DNA of 64,000 nucleotides. Source: Psychroserpens sp041224425. Its GTDB lineage: Bacteria; Bacteroidota; Bacteroidia; Flavobacteriales; Flavobacteriaceae. Made by a program: the position numbers and the translations under genes. Below, one piece after another: positions 46,405 through 55,600 of the stretch (positions are counted from its first letter, which is position 1; every line of letters starts with the position of its first letter). The stretch lies in the NCBI RefSeq assembly GCF_041224425.1, contig NZ_JBGFGL010000067.1, positions 1 through 64,000 of the forward strand, read 5' to 3'. The notes under the pieces were generated by a model. It worked only from the letters and a program-made list of their open reading frames with translations, was not told where the DNA came from and did not search any database.

Positions 46405-46433
46405 ACAAAGTTCTTAATTGTGAATTACTTTGT
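46405..46433. promoter_or_regulatory. Nested inverted repeat upstream of the M3 peptidase gene
   Basis: ACAAAG (46405-46410) pairs with CTTTGT (46428-46433), enclosing TAATT (46415-46419) and AATTA (46423-46427). It lies between the divergent peptidase gene and the plus-strand promoter at 46453. It may be an operator; no T-tract follows it. Confidence 0.35.
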
Positions 46434-46452
46434 TCATTATTTATAATAATTT

Positions 46453-46485
46453 TTTGATGATAGCTTAAAATAAAGTTTAATTTTG
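46453..46485 (+). promoter_or_regulatory. Orphan plus-strand promoter
   Basis: TTTG at 46453-46456, 21-nt spacer and TAATTTTG at 46478-46485. No coding gene follows on this strand before a terminator at 46544-46571. Confidence 0.5.
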
Positions 46486-46491
46486 TTTCAA

Positions 46492-46571
46492 TTATTTCAA
46501 AAAAGAGTTAACCAACTCTTATAAATAATTGATTAATAGCGCTAAAACCTCGTTCAAAACGGGGTTTTTTT
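46492..46571 (+). ncRNA. Candidate small RNA with two hairpins
   Basis: Downstream of the promoter at 46453-46485 lie a 7-bp hairpin AAGAGTT/AACTCTT with loop AACC (46503-46520), an AT-rich single-stranded stretch and a strong terminator (46544-46571). The expected transcript is about 80 nt. Both neighbouring genes are on the minus strand, so a plus-strand promoter and terminator here serve no known gene. The RNA's 3' end abuts, antisense, the end of purE. Confidence 0.4.
46544..46571 (+). terminator. Terminator at the 3' end of purE, stronger in the plus direction
   Basis: Stem AAAACCTCGTT (46544-46554) and AACGGGGTTTT (46558-46568) with one T-G pair and a 3-nt loop. The plus strand continues with seven T's in all. 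The minus-strand side, needed for purE, has only four T's. Confidence 0.75.
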
Positions 46572-47052
46572 ATTTGATGTTTTTTGAGGACTCAATCACT
46601 TTAACTTTTAAGCCTTCCTTATAATCTATGATTGTTTTTTGAACCTTATTATCAGAAGACCCAATAATTTGAGCCGCTAAAATACCTGCATTTTTGGCAC
46701 CATTTAAAGCAACGGTTGCCACAGGAACTCCACCAGGCATTTGAAGTATAGACAATACAGAATCCCAACCATCAATAGAATTGCTACTTTTTACAGGAAC
46801 ACCAATGACAGGTAATGGTGATAAAGAGGCCACCATACCAGGTAAATGTGCCGCGCCTCCAGCACCAGCTATAATAACTGAAATACCTCGTTGATGCGCT
46901 TGTTTGCTAAAATCAAATAATTTTTCTGGAGTTCGGTGCGCGGAAACAATATCGACTTCGACGTCAATATCAAATGATTTTAAAATATCAACAGCATCCT
47001 GCATGACCGGAAGATCACTTGTGCTTCCCATAATTACGGCTACTTTACCCAT
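46570..47052 (-). CDS. purE: 5-(carboxyamino)imidazole ribonucleotide mutase
   Basis: Purine synthesis: rearranges N5-CAIR, the product of PurK, to CAIR. Motifs of class I PurE are visible: IMGSTSDLPVM, SAHRTPEKLFDF, AGAGGAAHLPGMVA and MPGGVPVATVA. Length 160 residues, normal. It follows purK by 2 bp and ends in the terminator shared with the candidate small RNA. Confidence 0.97.
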   Translation of the reverse strand: MGKVAVIMGSTSDLPVMQDAVDILKSFDIDVEVDIVSAHRTPEKLFDFSKQAHQRGISVIIAGAGGAAHLPGMVASLSPLPVIGVPVKSSNSIDGWDSVLSILQMPGGVPVATVALNGAKNAGILAAQIIGSSDNKVQKTIIDYKEGLKVKVIESSKNIK

Positions 47053-47054
47053 GA

Positions 47055-48212
47055 TTACTTACTTATTACTTTAATTGTATTCTTTACTTGTTCAGCAACT
47101 CTTCGCGCTTCATTTAAATCTTCATTTACTATGGTGACGTGTCCCATTTTTCGGAAAGGTCTGGTTTGTTTCTTACCATAAATATGTGGTGTCACACCTT
47201 CCATTTGCATAATATCTTCAATATGTTCATAAACCACATGACCTGTATGACCTTCTGCACCAACTAAATTTACCATGATGCCACCAGCTTTGCTTTCCGT
47301 TTTTCCTAATGGTAAATCCAAGATGGCTCTCACATGTTGCTCAAATTGTGAAGTGTAACTAGCTTCAATGGTTTGATGACCAGAATTGTGAGGTCTAGGA
47401 GCGACTTCGTTCACTAAAATCTCATCGTTCTTGGTTTGAAACATTTCCACAGCCAATAAACCTACATGATTAAAAGCTTTTGACACTTTCAGTGCTACTT
47501 CTTTCGCTTTGTTTGCAACGTCTTCTGAGATACGTGCCGGACAAATAACATATTCTACCTGATTAGCTTCTGGGTGAAATTCCATTTCAACAACAGGATA
47601 AGTTTTAACCTCACCTTTCAAATTTCTAGCAACAATCACGGCCAACTCATTTTTAAAAGGAATTAAATCTTCAGCAATGCATTCACCTTTTGGTAAACCA
47701 TCTAAATCTGATAATTGCCTTATAATTTTGACACCATTCCCATCATATCCAAATTGTGCAGCTTTCCAAACAAAAGGAAATTTTAAGGCTTCATTGTTGA
47801 TGGCCTCTTTTATTTCAGATAGATAAGCAAAACGTGTAAAATCGGAAGTGGGAATGTCGTGGTCTCTGTAAAACAATTTTTGTGTTGCCTTGTTTTGAAT
47901 GGTTCGCAAGGTTTTTGATGATGGATATACTTTTTTGCCTTCTTTTTCTAAAGCTTCAAGCGCATTGACATTTACATTTTCGATTTCAAAAGTAAGTAGA
48001 TCAACACTTTTTCCGAAGTTATAAACATCGTCATAATCCAATAAATCACCTTTAACAAAAGTATTGCAGGCAATCTTGCATGGTGCTTCTTCACTGGCAT
48101 CCATAACATGTGTGGTGATGTCAAACTTACGTGTTGTATATAGCATCATTTTACCTAATTGTCCGCCACCAAGAATACCCAATTTAAAATCTGAAGAAAA
48201 GTAGTTTGCCAT
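47055..48212 (-). CDS. purK: 5-(carboxyamino)imidazole ribonucleotide synthase
   Basis: ATP-grasp enzyme that carboxylates AIR with bicarbonate to N5-CAIR. The N-terminal LGILGGGQLGKMM, the central ATP-grasp segment FPFVWKAAQFGYDGNG and the C-terminal VNEVAPRPHNSGHQTIEA are all present. 385 residues. It forms a two-gene operon with purE. A minus-strand -7 box TATTTTTG lies at 48282-48275. Confidence 0.96.
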   Translation of the reverse strand: MANYFSSDFKLGILGGGQLGKMMLYTTRKFDITTHVMDASEEAPCKIACNTFVKGDLLDYDDVYNFGKSVDLLTFEIENVNVNALEALEKEGKKVYPSSKTLRTIQNKATQKLFYRDHDIPTSDFTRFAYLSEIKEAINNEALKFPFVWKAAQFGYDGNGVKIIRQLSDLDGLPKGECIAEDLIPFKNELAVIVARNLKGEVKTYPVVEMEFHPEANQVEYVICPARISEDVANKAKEVALKVSKAFNHVGLLAVEMFQTKNDEILVNEVAPRPHNSGHQTIEASYTSQFEQHVRAILDLPLGKTESKAGGIMVNLVGAEGHTGHVVYEHIEDIMQMEGVTPHIYGKKQTRPFRKMGHVTIVNEDLNEARRVAEQVKNTIKVISK

Positions 48213-48374
48213 TATTCAATATACTTTTGAAAATCCATTTTGGTCAAAAAAGGACCATTTTTATTTCAATTCCACAAAAATACACTAAAAATGGAAGAAT
48301 ATTCTAAAATTGTAAACGGAAAATAGACAAACTAAATCAATTGTTTATCTTTGTTTTTCAAAACGTAAAAACAA

Positions 48375-49484
48375 GTGATTAAGCTCAAGGATTTATACTT
48401 CAAGCCCTTTATTTCGGAAGCTGAAATTGATAGTGCTGTTAATAGAATGGTTGAAGAAATTGCCAACGACCTTAAGGATGAGGTTCCTGTTTTTATTGGA
48501 ATTTTAAACGGGTCGTTCATGTTTGTGAGCGATTTTGTTAAGAAATATCCGAAGCCTTGTGAAGTGACCTTTATAAAATTAGCATCATATGAAGGCATCA
48601 AATCCTCAGAAGATATCCAACGGCTTATCGGATTGACCCAAGACCTTACAGGACGTAAAGTAGTGATTCTTGAAGACATCATCGATTCTGGAAATACTCT
48701 CGAAGAGGTACATCGCATTTTCAAGAATGAAAATGTTGATGAACTTAAGATTGCTACCTTGTTTTACAAACCTGAAGCTTACAAGAAAGATTATAAATTA
48801 CATTACGTAGGTATTGAAATCCCAAATAAATTTATTGTTGGCTACGGCTTGGATTACGATGGATTGGGACGTGATTTACCTGAAATATATCAACTTAAAA
48901 CGACACAACACATGACCAATTTAGTGCTATTTGGACCTCCAGGTGCAGGAAAAGGAACACAGGCAGAATTTCTAAAGGATACTTATAATTTAGTACACAT
49001 TTCAACTGGAGATGTGTTCCGATTCAATATTAAAAATGAAACTGCTCTTGGCATGTTGGCCAAATCATATATGGATAAAGGCGAGTTGGTCCCAGACCAA
49101 GTCACGATTGATATGTTGAATGCCGAAGTAGAAAAAAATTCGGATGCCAACGGATTTATTTTTGACGGATTTCCAAGAACCAATGCACAGGCTCAAGCAT
49201 TAGATAAATTAATGGATAGCAAAGACTCTCAAATCAATGCGATGATTGCTTTAGAAGTTGATGATGAAGTTTTGGTGCAACGTCTTCTGGAACGCGGAAA
49301 AACAAGTGGAAGAAAAGATGATGCTGATGAATCCATCATCAGAAACCGTATTAAGGAATACTACAAAAAAACAGCAATCTTAAAAGACTATTATACAGCT
49401 CAAGACAAATACTATGGTGTTGATGGTGTGGGTAGTATCAGCGAAATTACAGAGCGACTAAACGCTGTTATCGACAAACTATAG
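48375..49484 (+). CDS. adk: Bifunctional hypoxanthine phosphoribosyltransferase / adenylate kinase fusion
   Basis: One continuous frame encodes two purine enzymes. Residues 1-179 are an HPRT: PRPP-binding VVILEDIIDSGNTL, flanked by IGILNGSFMFVSD and VGYGLDYDGLGRDLPEI. Residues 180-369 are a complete short adenylate kinase: P-loop LFGPPGAGKGTQ, IDGFPRT-type FDGFPRT and LLERGKTSGRKDD. The fusion begins with GTG. Met180 sits exactly at the domain junction and could also start a free kinase. It would salvage hypoxanthine/guanine to nucleotides and balance AMP, ADP and ATP. A TATCTTTG element lies at 48346-48353. Confidence 0.94.
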   Translation: MIKLKDLYFKPFISEAEIDSAVNRMVEEIANDLKDEVPVFIGILNGSFMFVSDFVKKYPKPCEVTFIKLASYEGIKSSEDIQRLIGLTQDLTGRKVVILEDIIDSGNTLEEVHRIFKNENVDELKIATLFYKPEAYKKDYKLHYVGIEIPNKFIVGYGLDYDGLGRDLPEIYQLKTTQHMTNLVLFGPPGAGKGTQAEFLKDTYNLVHISTGDVFRFNIKNETALGMLAKSYMDKGELVPDQVTIDMLNAEVEKNSDANGFIFDGFPRTNAQAQALDKLMDSKDSQINAMIALEVDDEVLVQRLLERGKTSGRKDDADESIIRNRIKEYYKKTAILKDYYTAQDKYYGVDGVGSISEITERLNAVIDKL

Positions 49485-49493
49485 ATTTGGTTT

Positions 49494-49554
49494 AAAAGTT
49501 TGAAAAGTTGGAAGCATTGATTGTCAACTTTTAACTTTTGACTTTATAACTTTT
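49494..49554. repeat. AACTTTT heptamer repeats with an imperfect hairpin between adk and obgE
   Basis: AAAAGTT (49494-49500) and AAAAGTTG (49503-49510) pair with CAACTTTT (49525-49532) and AACTTTT (49533-49539), leaving a 2-nt bulge and a 14-nt loop. A further AACTTTT follows at 49548-49554. No clear T-tract ends the stem, so termination is uncertain. Confidence 0.55.
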
Positions 49555-49565
49555 AACTAAACACA

Positions 49566-50564
49566 ATGACTGAAGGCAACTTTGTAGATTATGTGAAAAT
49601 GCATGTTTCCTCCGGAAAGGGAGGACAAGGTTCTGCACATTTACATCGTGAAAAATATATTGAAAAAGGAGGTCCTGATGGTGGTGATGGCGGACGAGGA
49701 GGTCATGTCATCATTAAAGGAAATGCCAATCTTTGGACCTTATTACACTTAAAATTCAGTAGGCATGCAAGAGCTGGTCATGGTGAACATGGAAGCAAGA
49801 GTAGAAGCACAGGTGCTGATGGTGAAGATGTGTATTTGGAAGTGCCTTTAGGAACGGTTGTCAAAGACACCGAAACTGACGAAGTACTTTTTGAAATCAC
49901 GGAAGACCAAGAAGAAAAAATCGTTGCCAAAGGTGGTCGAGGCGGATTGGGAAACTGGCATTTTAAGAGTTCCACCAATCAAACACCTCGTTATGCGCAA
50001 CCAGGCGAGCCTTTGGAAGAAAAGGATATTACTATTGAGCTTAAAATTTTAGCAGATGTTGGATTGGTTGGATTTCCAAATGCTGGGAAATCGACTTTAC
50101 TTTCAGTAATTACTGCAGCCAAACCTAAAATAGCCGATTACGAATTCACAACGCTTAAACCGAATTTGGGTATTGTAAAATATCGCGATTTTCAAACTTT
50201 TGTGATGGCTGATATACCTGGAATTATTGAAGGTGCAGCAGAAGGTAAAGGACTGGGCCATTATTTCTTACGACATATTGAGCGCAATTCGGTGTTATTG
50301 TTTATGATTCCAGCAGATGCCAAGGATATTCGAAAGCAATACGATATTTTGTTGGATGAGCTAAAACGTTACAATCCGCAAATGTTGGATAAGGATCGTA
50401 TGATTGCCATCACCAAAAGCGATATGCTTGATGAAGAATTGAAGGCAGAACTCAAGGCCGAATTGGACAAAACCCTTCCAATCGATTATATGTTTATCTC
50501 TTCCGTAGCCCAAAAAGGTATTACCGAACTTAAGGATAAACTTTGGAAGATGTTGAATGATTAA
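49566..50564 (+). CDS. obgE: Obg-family GTPase (CgtA)
   Basis: Essential GTPase in late 50S ribosome assembly and stress control. The N-terminal glycine-rich Obg fold (SSGKGGQGSAHLHREKY; GGPDGGDGGRGGHV) is followed by the G domain with G1 GFPNAGKSTL, switch II DIPGIIEGA and G4 TKSD. 332 residues; the C-terminal OCT extension of some homologues is absent. Confidence 0.96.
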   Translation: MTEGNFVDYVKMHVSSGKGGQGSAHLHREKYIEKGGPDGGDGGRGGHVIIKGNANLWTLLHLKFSRHARAGHGEHGSKSRSTGADGEDVYLEVPLGTVVKDTETDEVLFEITEDQEEKIVAKGGRGGLGNWHFKSSTNQTPRYAQPGEPLEEKDITIELKILADVGLVGFPNAGKSTLLSVITAAKPKIADYEFTTLKPNLGIVKYRDFQTFVMADIPGIIEGAAEGKGLGHYFLRHIERNSVLLFMIPADAKDIRKQYDILLDELKRYNPQMLDKDRMIAITKSDMLDEELKAELKAELDKTLPIDYMFISSVAQKGITELKDKLWKMLND

Positions 50565-50586
50565 ATTTTGATTTAACTCAAAAGTC

Positions 50587-51297
50587 ATGAGACAAAAAAT
50601 CAAGCAAATTGTAGAAATCAACGATAATAATGCCAGTAGGTATTTTGCTTTCTTTATTCAGGCGTTGATTTTGATTTCTATTGTCACGTTTTCTGTAGAA
50701 ACCATCCCAAATTTAAGTCCGCAAACCAAAACATTACTCCGCGTTATTGAGGTGTTTTGTGTTATGGTGTTTACGGTGGAATATATCCTTCGAATTTATG
50801 TTGCCGATAGCAAACCGAGATTTATATTTAGCTTTTTTGGAATCATAGATTTGTTGGCGATTCTGCCATTTTATTTGTCCTTTGGAATCGATTTAAGATC
50901 CTTGAGAGCTTTACGATTTTTAAGGTTGTTCAGAGTGTTGAAATTGGTTCGTTACAATCGCGCCATGAATCATTTTACCAGAGCAATAAAATCAGCAAAG
51001 GAAGAAATCTTCTTGTTCTTGTTTATCACATTGATTCTTATTTACTTTTCAGCGGTAGGGATTTACTATTTCGAAAACCAAGCACAGCCTGAACACTTTT
51101 CTTCTATATTCGATAGTTTGTGGTGGGCAATCATTACGTTGACCACAGTGGGTTATGGTGATGTCTATCCAATCACAGTAGGTGGAAAAGTATTTACGTT
51201 TTTCATTTTGTTGATCGGATTGGGAATTGTTGCCATTCCAACAGGCATCATTTCTTCGGCATTGACAAAATCGGTTGACGAGAAAAAATCGGAATAA
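50587..51297 (+). CDS. Voltage-gated potassium channel-type ion transporter
   Basis: A 236-residue, six-helix membrane protein. The S4-like segment has regularly spaced arginines (RSLRALRFLRLFRVLKLVR), and the selectivity filter TTVGYGD lies before the last helix. No cytoplasmic RCK or cyclic-nucleotide domain follows. The gene lies 22 bp after obgE. It probably conducts K+, with voltage dependence inferred from S4. Confidence 0.92.
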   Translation: MRQKIKQIVEINDNNASRYFAFFIQALILISIVTFSVETIPNLSPQTKTLLRVIEVFCVMVFTVEYILRIYVADSKPRFIFSFFGIIDLLAILPFYLSFGIDLRSLRALRFLRLFRVLKLVRYNRAMNHFTRAIKSAKEEIFLFLFITLILIYFSAVGIYYFENQAQPEHFSSIFDSLWWAIITLTTVGYGDVYPITVGGKVFTFFILLIGLGIVAIPTGIISSALTKSVDEKKSE

Positions 51298-51323
51298 TTT
51301 TTGTTACCTTTAAAAGAAAAAAG

Positions 51324-51851
51324 ATGAAACCGATTTTAGCCCTTCTATGTGTCATTGTGCTTAGTTCTTGTGCGCCAATTCGTGTGAATTACGATTACGA
51401 GCGTACCGCAGATTTCTCAAAATATAAGACTTACAATTACTATGCTGATATGAATACTGGTTTGAGTGGATTAGACAGTAAGCGTTTACTGGATGCCCTT
51501 GATGACGCTATGCAATCTAAAGGCTATACTTTAGCTGAATATCCAGATTTTTTTATCGATATCAAAAGTAGTGAATACCAAGAACCATCACGAAGTAATG
51601 TTGGTGTAGGAATGGGTGGAACGGGAAGGAATGTTGGAGGAGGCATTTCCGTAGGAATTCCAATCGGACAAAACACTTATTCGAGACAAATTGTTTTTGA
51701 TTTTGTTGATGAAAATGGCATTGGTTTGTTTTGGCAAGCAGTTTCCGAATCCAATTATAATCCGAATGCCTCTCCTGAAAAACGGGAAGCCCTTGTTCGC
51801 AATATCGTGACTAAAGTCTTAGAAGGTTTTCCGCCAGACAAAACCCAATAA
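51324..51851 (+). CDS. DUF4136-type lipoprotein
   Basis: Exported lipoprotein of 175 residues with lipobox VLSSC at about residues 12-16. The beginning of the mature protein (VNYDYERTADFSKYKTYNY) is characteristic of the DUF4136 family. A Gly-rich loop (GVGMGGTGRNVGGGISVG) interrupts the fold at about residues 92-110. Function unknown. It is followed by a hairpin that may terminate the transcript. Confidence 0.85.
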   Translation: MKPILALLCVIVLSSCAPIRVNYDYERTADFSKYKTYNYYADMNTGLSGLDSKRLLDALDDAMQSKGYTLAEYPDFFIDIKSSEYQEPSRSNVGVGMGGTGRNVGGGISVGIPIGQNTYSRQIVFDFVDENGIGLFWQAVSESNYNPNASPEKREALVRNIVTKVLEGFPPDKTQ

Positions 51852-51875
51852 TTTATCATTTTTCTAACAGTTTAA

Positions 51876-51900
51876 ACTTCAGCAAAGCTGAAGTGTTTTG
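51876..51900 (+). terminator. Possible terminator of the DUF4136 gene
   Basis: 8-bp stem ACTTCAGC (51876-51883) and GCTGAAGT (51887-51894) with a 3-nt loop, followed by GTTTTG. The T-tract is short. A TAATTTTG element at 51901-51908 directly after it may start the next gene. Confidence 0.5.
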
Positions 51901-51925
51901 TAATTTTGGGTAAATTCAATGTATT

Positions 51926-52651
51926 ATGGAATCACTCAAAAACAAAGTCGCATTAATTACAGGAGGTACCAAAGGTATTGGTTACGGTATTGCTGAAGCT
52001 TTATTGAAACAAGGTGCAAAAGTTGTTATTACAAGTCGGCATGAAGATGCAGCGAATGAAGTCGCAAAAGACTTAGGTGTAAAAACCAATGCTGAAGCCC
52101 ATGTTATTGGTGTTGAAGCAGATGTGCGTTTGTTGGAAAGTCAGAAAGTAGCTGTAAAACAAGCCATTGACACCTTTGGGCAGCTTGATATCGTGATTGC
52201 CAATGCTGGTTTAGGACATTTCGGTAGTATTGAAGATTTAACTTCTGAGCAATGGAATCAAGTAATCGATACCAATCTTACAGGTGTGTTTAATTCCATA
52301 AAAGCAAGTGTTGAGGAACTCAAAAAAACAAAAGGTTATTACATAACCATTTCAAGTTTAGCAGGAACCAATTTCTTTGCTGGAGGTTCTGCTTATAATG
52401 CCAGTAAGTTTGGAGTCACAGGTTTTACGCAAGCTGTGATGCTTGACCTAAGACAATATGGTATTAAAGTTACGACGATTATGCCAGGCTCGGTTTCAAC
52501 GCATTTCAATGGAAATGAACCAAGCGATAAAGGTGCTTGGAAAATTCAGATCGAAGATCTTGGTCAGATAGTCATCGATTTGCTCAAAATGAATCCGAGA
52601 ACCTTACCTAGTAAGATTGAGGTACGTCCAACAACACCTCCAAGTAAATAA
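51926..52651 (+). CDS. Short-chain dehydrogenase/reductase
   Basis: A 241-residue classical SDR with the Rossmann motif TGGTKGIGYGIA, the NAG motif (IANAGLGH), catalytic Ser in SSLAG and YNASK. The C-terminus (PSKIEVRPTTPPSK) ends like sepiapterin/3-ketoacyl reductase-type SDRs. Substrate unknown. Its stop lies only 3 bp from the convergent alpha-2-macroglobulin stop. Confidence 0.9.
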   Translation: MESLKNKVALITGGTKGIGYGIAEALLKQGAKVVITSRHEDAANEVAKDLGVKTNAEAHVIGVEADVRLLESQKVAVKQAIDTFGQLDIVIANAGLGHFGSIEDLTSEQWNQVIDTNLTGVFNSIKASVEELKKTKGYYITISSLAGTNFFAGGSAYNASKFGVTGFTQAVMLDLRQYGIKVTTIMPGSVSTHFNGNEPSDKGAWKIQIEDLGQIVIDLLKMNPRTLPSKIEVRPTTPPSK

Positions 52652-52654
52652 GGG

Positions 52655-55600
52655 TTATTCTTCAGAACTTACCGAAATACGTACACCTTCACTATGGCTA
52701 CTGAATTCTGGAGCATACATGCTTTGAATGGTTGTGATACCATTACTCATTTCTCCAGCATTGGTTACCCTTAAATCGTATTCAAAGATGTAAATGCCTT
52801 TTGGTAAATAATCGAAAAAGAAATTAGTCGAAGCATCCTTAGTACTTTCGTAATAGCCCAAACCATCTTGCCATTTGTATTGCGACAAAACATTGATAGG
52901 TTCCAAACCGGAAGCTCTCATGTCTTTCATGTGGATAAATTCCATATCGCGATCGCTTCGCAATTCAATTCGCACACGAACCAAATCGCCAATCTGTAAA
53001 TTGCTTCCTTCAGAAATTTCTGTTATCTCTTCTCCAAAATCGGTATTCGTCTTTTTAAACAGCTTTTTTCTTAGTTTCAATGGTGTTTCTGCGGAAGTGA
53101 TTTTGTCTAAATCCTCGAAATATTGCCAGTAGAGGCTTCCCCAAGCAATACCTTCGTCTCTTTTGTTCAGTTCAACTGATGCCATTGCAGGAGTAATCTC
53201 TTCTCCAGACCAAGACGTTTTGTAATAGCCTGTGCCAGCCTCAAGTTTGACATCTTTGAGTTGTGATGGCGAGATTTCAGTGCCACCAACAATAACATCT
53301 ACCATTTCTGATACACTCAACCAATCACTACCTTGTAACAATAGGGCATAAACGGCTTCAGAAGTTGCTTTGGTACTTTTCCATTGGTTGGTTTGCTTGT
53401 GTTTCAATAACCAAATCTTAAGGTTGTCAACCGTTTTTTTGTTTTCTGAAGTTGGATCCAAAGTTTCACCAGCTTCCGAGAACGCCTCTATGAGCAATGC
53501 TTGGGTTTCAATAGGAGCTTGATACCAATACCAAGAACTGGTGTTGGCTTTCCAATACATACCTAGTTCTTCAGAAGTAATACTGTTTTCTTTCAGGGAT
53601 TTTAGAATCTTCTTCGCAGTAGCATGATCCTTGTTTCTATAAGAAATCAAAGTCATTAATCCTTTAGAGTACAAGGATTTGTTCATCCAATGGTTTTTAA
53701 TCTGACCATGGTAGTAGTTCATGATATCAGACACTTTTTTAGATACCTTTACTTCAGGAATAAAACTTCTCAAGTATAAATATTGCAATTGTGAGTTACT
53801 CAAATGATCTTTTGATAAATCGACATCATTATTATATTTCTTAAGGTTGTCATATTCCTTGATAAACTCAGCATCTAAATAGGAAAGTGCATTTTTTACC
53901 ATTGGGTCTTTGCTGACATCTTCAATAGCCTTTAGCTGATTCAAATGTAAAAAGCCAACAATGATATGTTGTGTGATGTTACGATTTGCCCAACCGTCTT
54001 TAAACCACGGCCAAGCGCCATTATTCAACTGATTGGCTTTTAACTTTCGCTTAGCTGATTCCAATTCATAACTCATTTTGTTGAGGTCAAACAGTAAACC
54101 AATGCGCTTTTTCTGTTCGCTTTCACTTTGAGCATCACGAAGCCATGGTGTTTCTTGAATAATAATGGATTTCAAATCTTCATTCTTTTCCAAATTAGAT
54201 AGCAAGGCATCAGCATTTTTCCATTGGTTGAACACTTCTTGGATTTTTGGATTGGAATTGGCAATATGACTTGCCAATGCATTGGCATAATAGCGACTAA
54301 AGGTTTGCTCATTGCAATCGTAAGGGTATTCCATCAAATATGGTAAGGCTTGAACGGCATACCAAGCCGGATTGGAAGTCATTTCCAAAGTGAGCTTGTG
54401 ATGTTTCAATGTTGAAGATGACACATTTTTCAACTTGTCCAAAGTAAAGGTTCGCGTTTCGTTACCCTTGATCCACATAGGTAAAGTTTCTGTAACAAGC
54501 ATACGATTCGAGAGAATCGGAACAGTGTGTTGTTCACCATCACTAAAGTTACCAGCTTGCGCTGTAAAGTTCATTTCGATCAGGTTGAGGTCTTCAGGAA
54601 TGGCCATAGACCAACTGACACTAGTGTTGCCTTTTGCAGGAATGGAAAACTCTCGTCTAATATTTTTATTTTGAATTCTACTATTGATACTCTGTCCTTT
54701 ATCAGCAGCTGTATTGCATTGTAAAACAGCAATGCCATTAAGGACTTGATCAGTGAGATTTACAATTTTACTGCTAATGGTTATGGAGTCACCATGACGT
54801 AAAAATCGAGGTACATTAGGAGCCACCATAAGTTCCTTTTGAGTCACCGATTCTAAAGTAGAGATATGGCTTTCCATGGTTTTGGTATGTGCCAAAAGCT
54901 GTAATTTCCATTTGGTCAAGGCTTCAGGAGACGTAAAATTGAAACTCACATGACCTTCTTCATCGGTTTGTAATTGTGGAAAAAAGAAAGCCGTTTCCTG
55001 AAGGTTTTTTCGGATTTTAATATTTAGTTGAGATTTAAAACCTTCTTTTGTAGTAACTACAATAACACCCCCAGCTCCTCTATTTCCATATAAAGCTTTC
55101 GCTTCATCACTTTTTAATACTGAAATAGATTTAATGTCTGATTCATTTATCTTTTTAAAATTTGCCTCATTTAATGGAACTCCATCGACTATGTATAATA
55201 CACTTTCATCACCAATTACTGAGTTTCTTCCTCTTAGTATTACAGTACTATCGTCAGAATCAAAGCCTGCAGCCTTTCCACTAATAACCTGATCAAGTGA
55301 AGCATTTGGCACATCACTAACTGAAATTTCTTCTATAACTTCACTCTCTTCAACGAGATATAAACCAGAACTTAACCTGTTTCTATAGATATCTCCAAAA
55401 TTAAACCCAAACCAATTTAGCTGGTCATAAGTCTGTATTGGAAAACGATGATTTACATAATCTCTATTAGATACATTAAAACCTCTTACACCAAAGCTTC
55501 GGTTGGCATTAACTCCAAAGCGTGCATAATAATGAGGCTTATGTATCGGATTGAAACTCCATTGGTGTGGTTTAAATTGATCTAAAGAGAGGTCATACAT

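Noticed and set aside
48239..48257. Short TGGTC/GACCA hairpin upstream of purK
   Set aside because: Only five base pairs with an A-rich loop; not convincing as terminator or operator.
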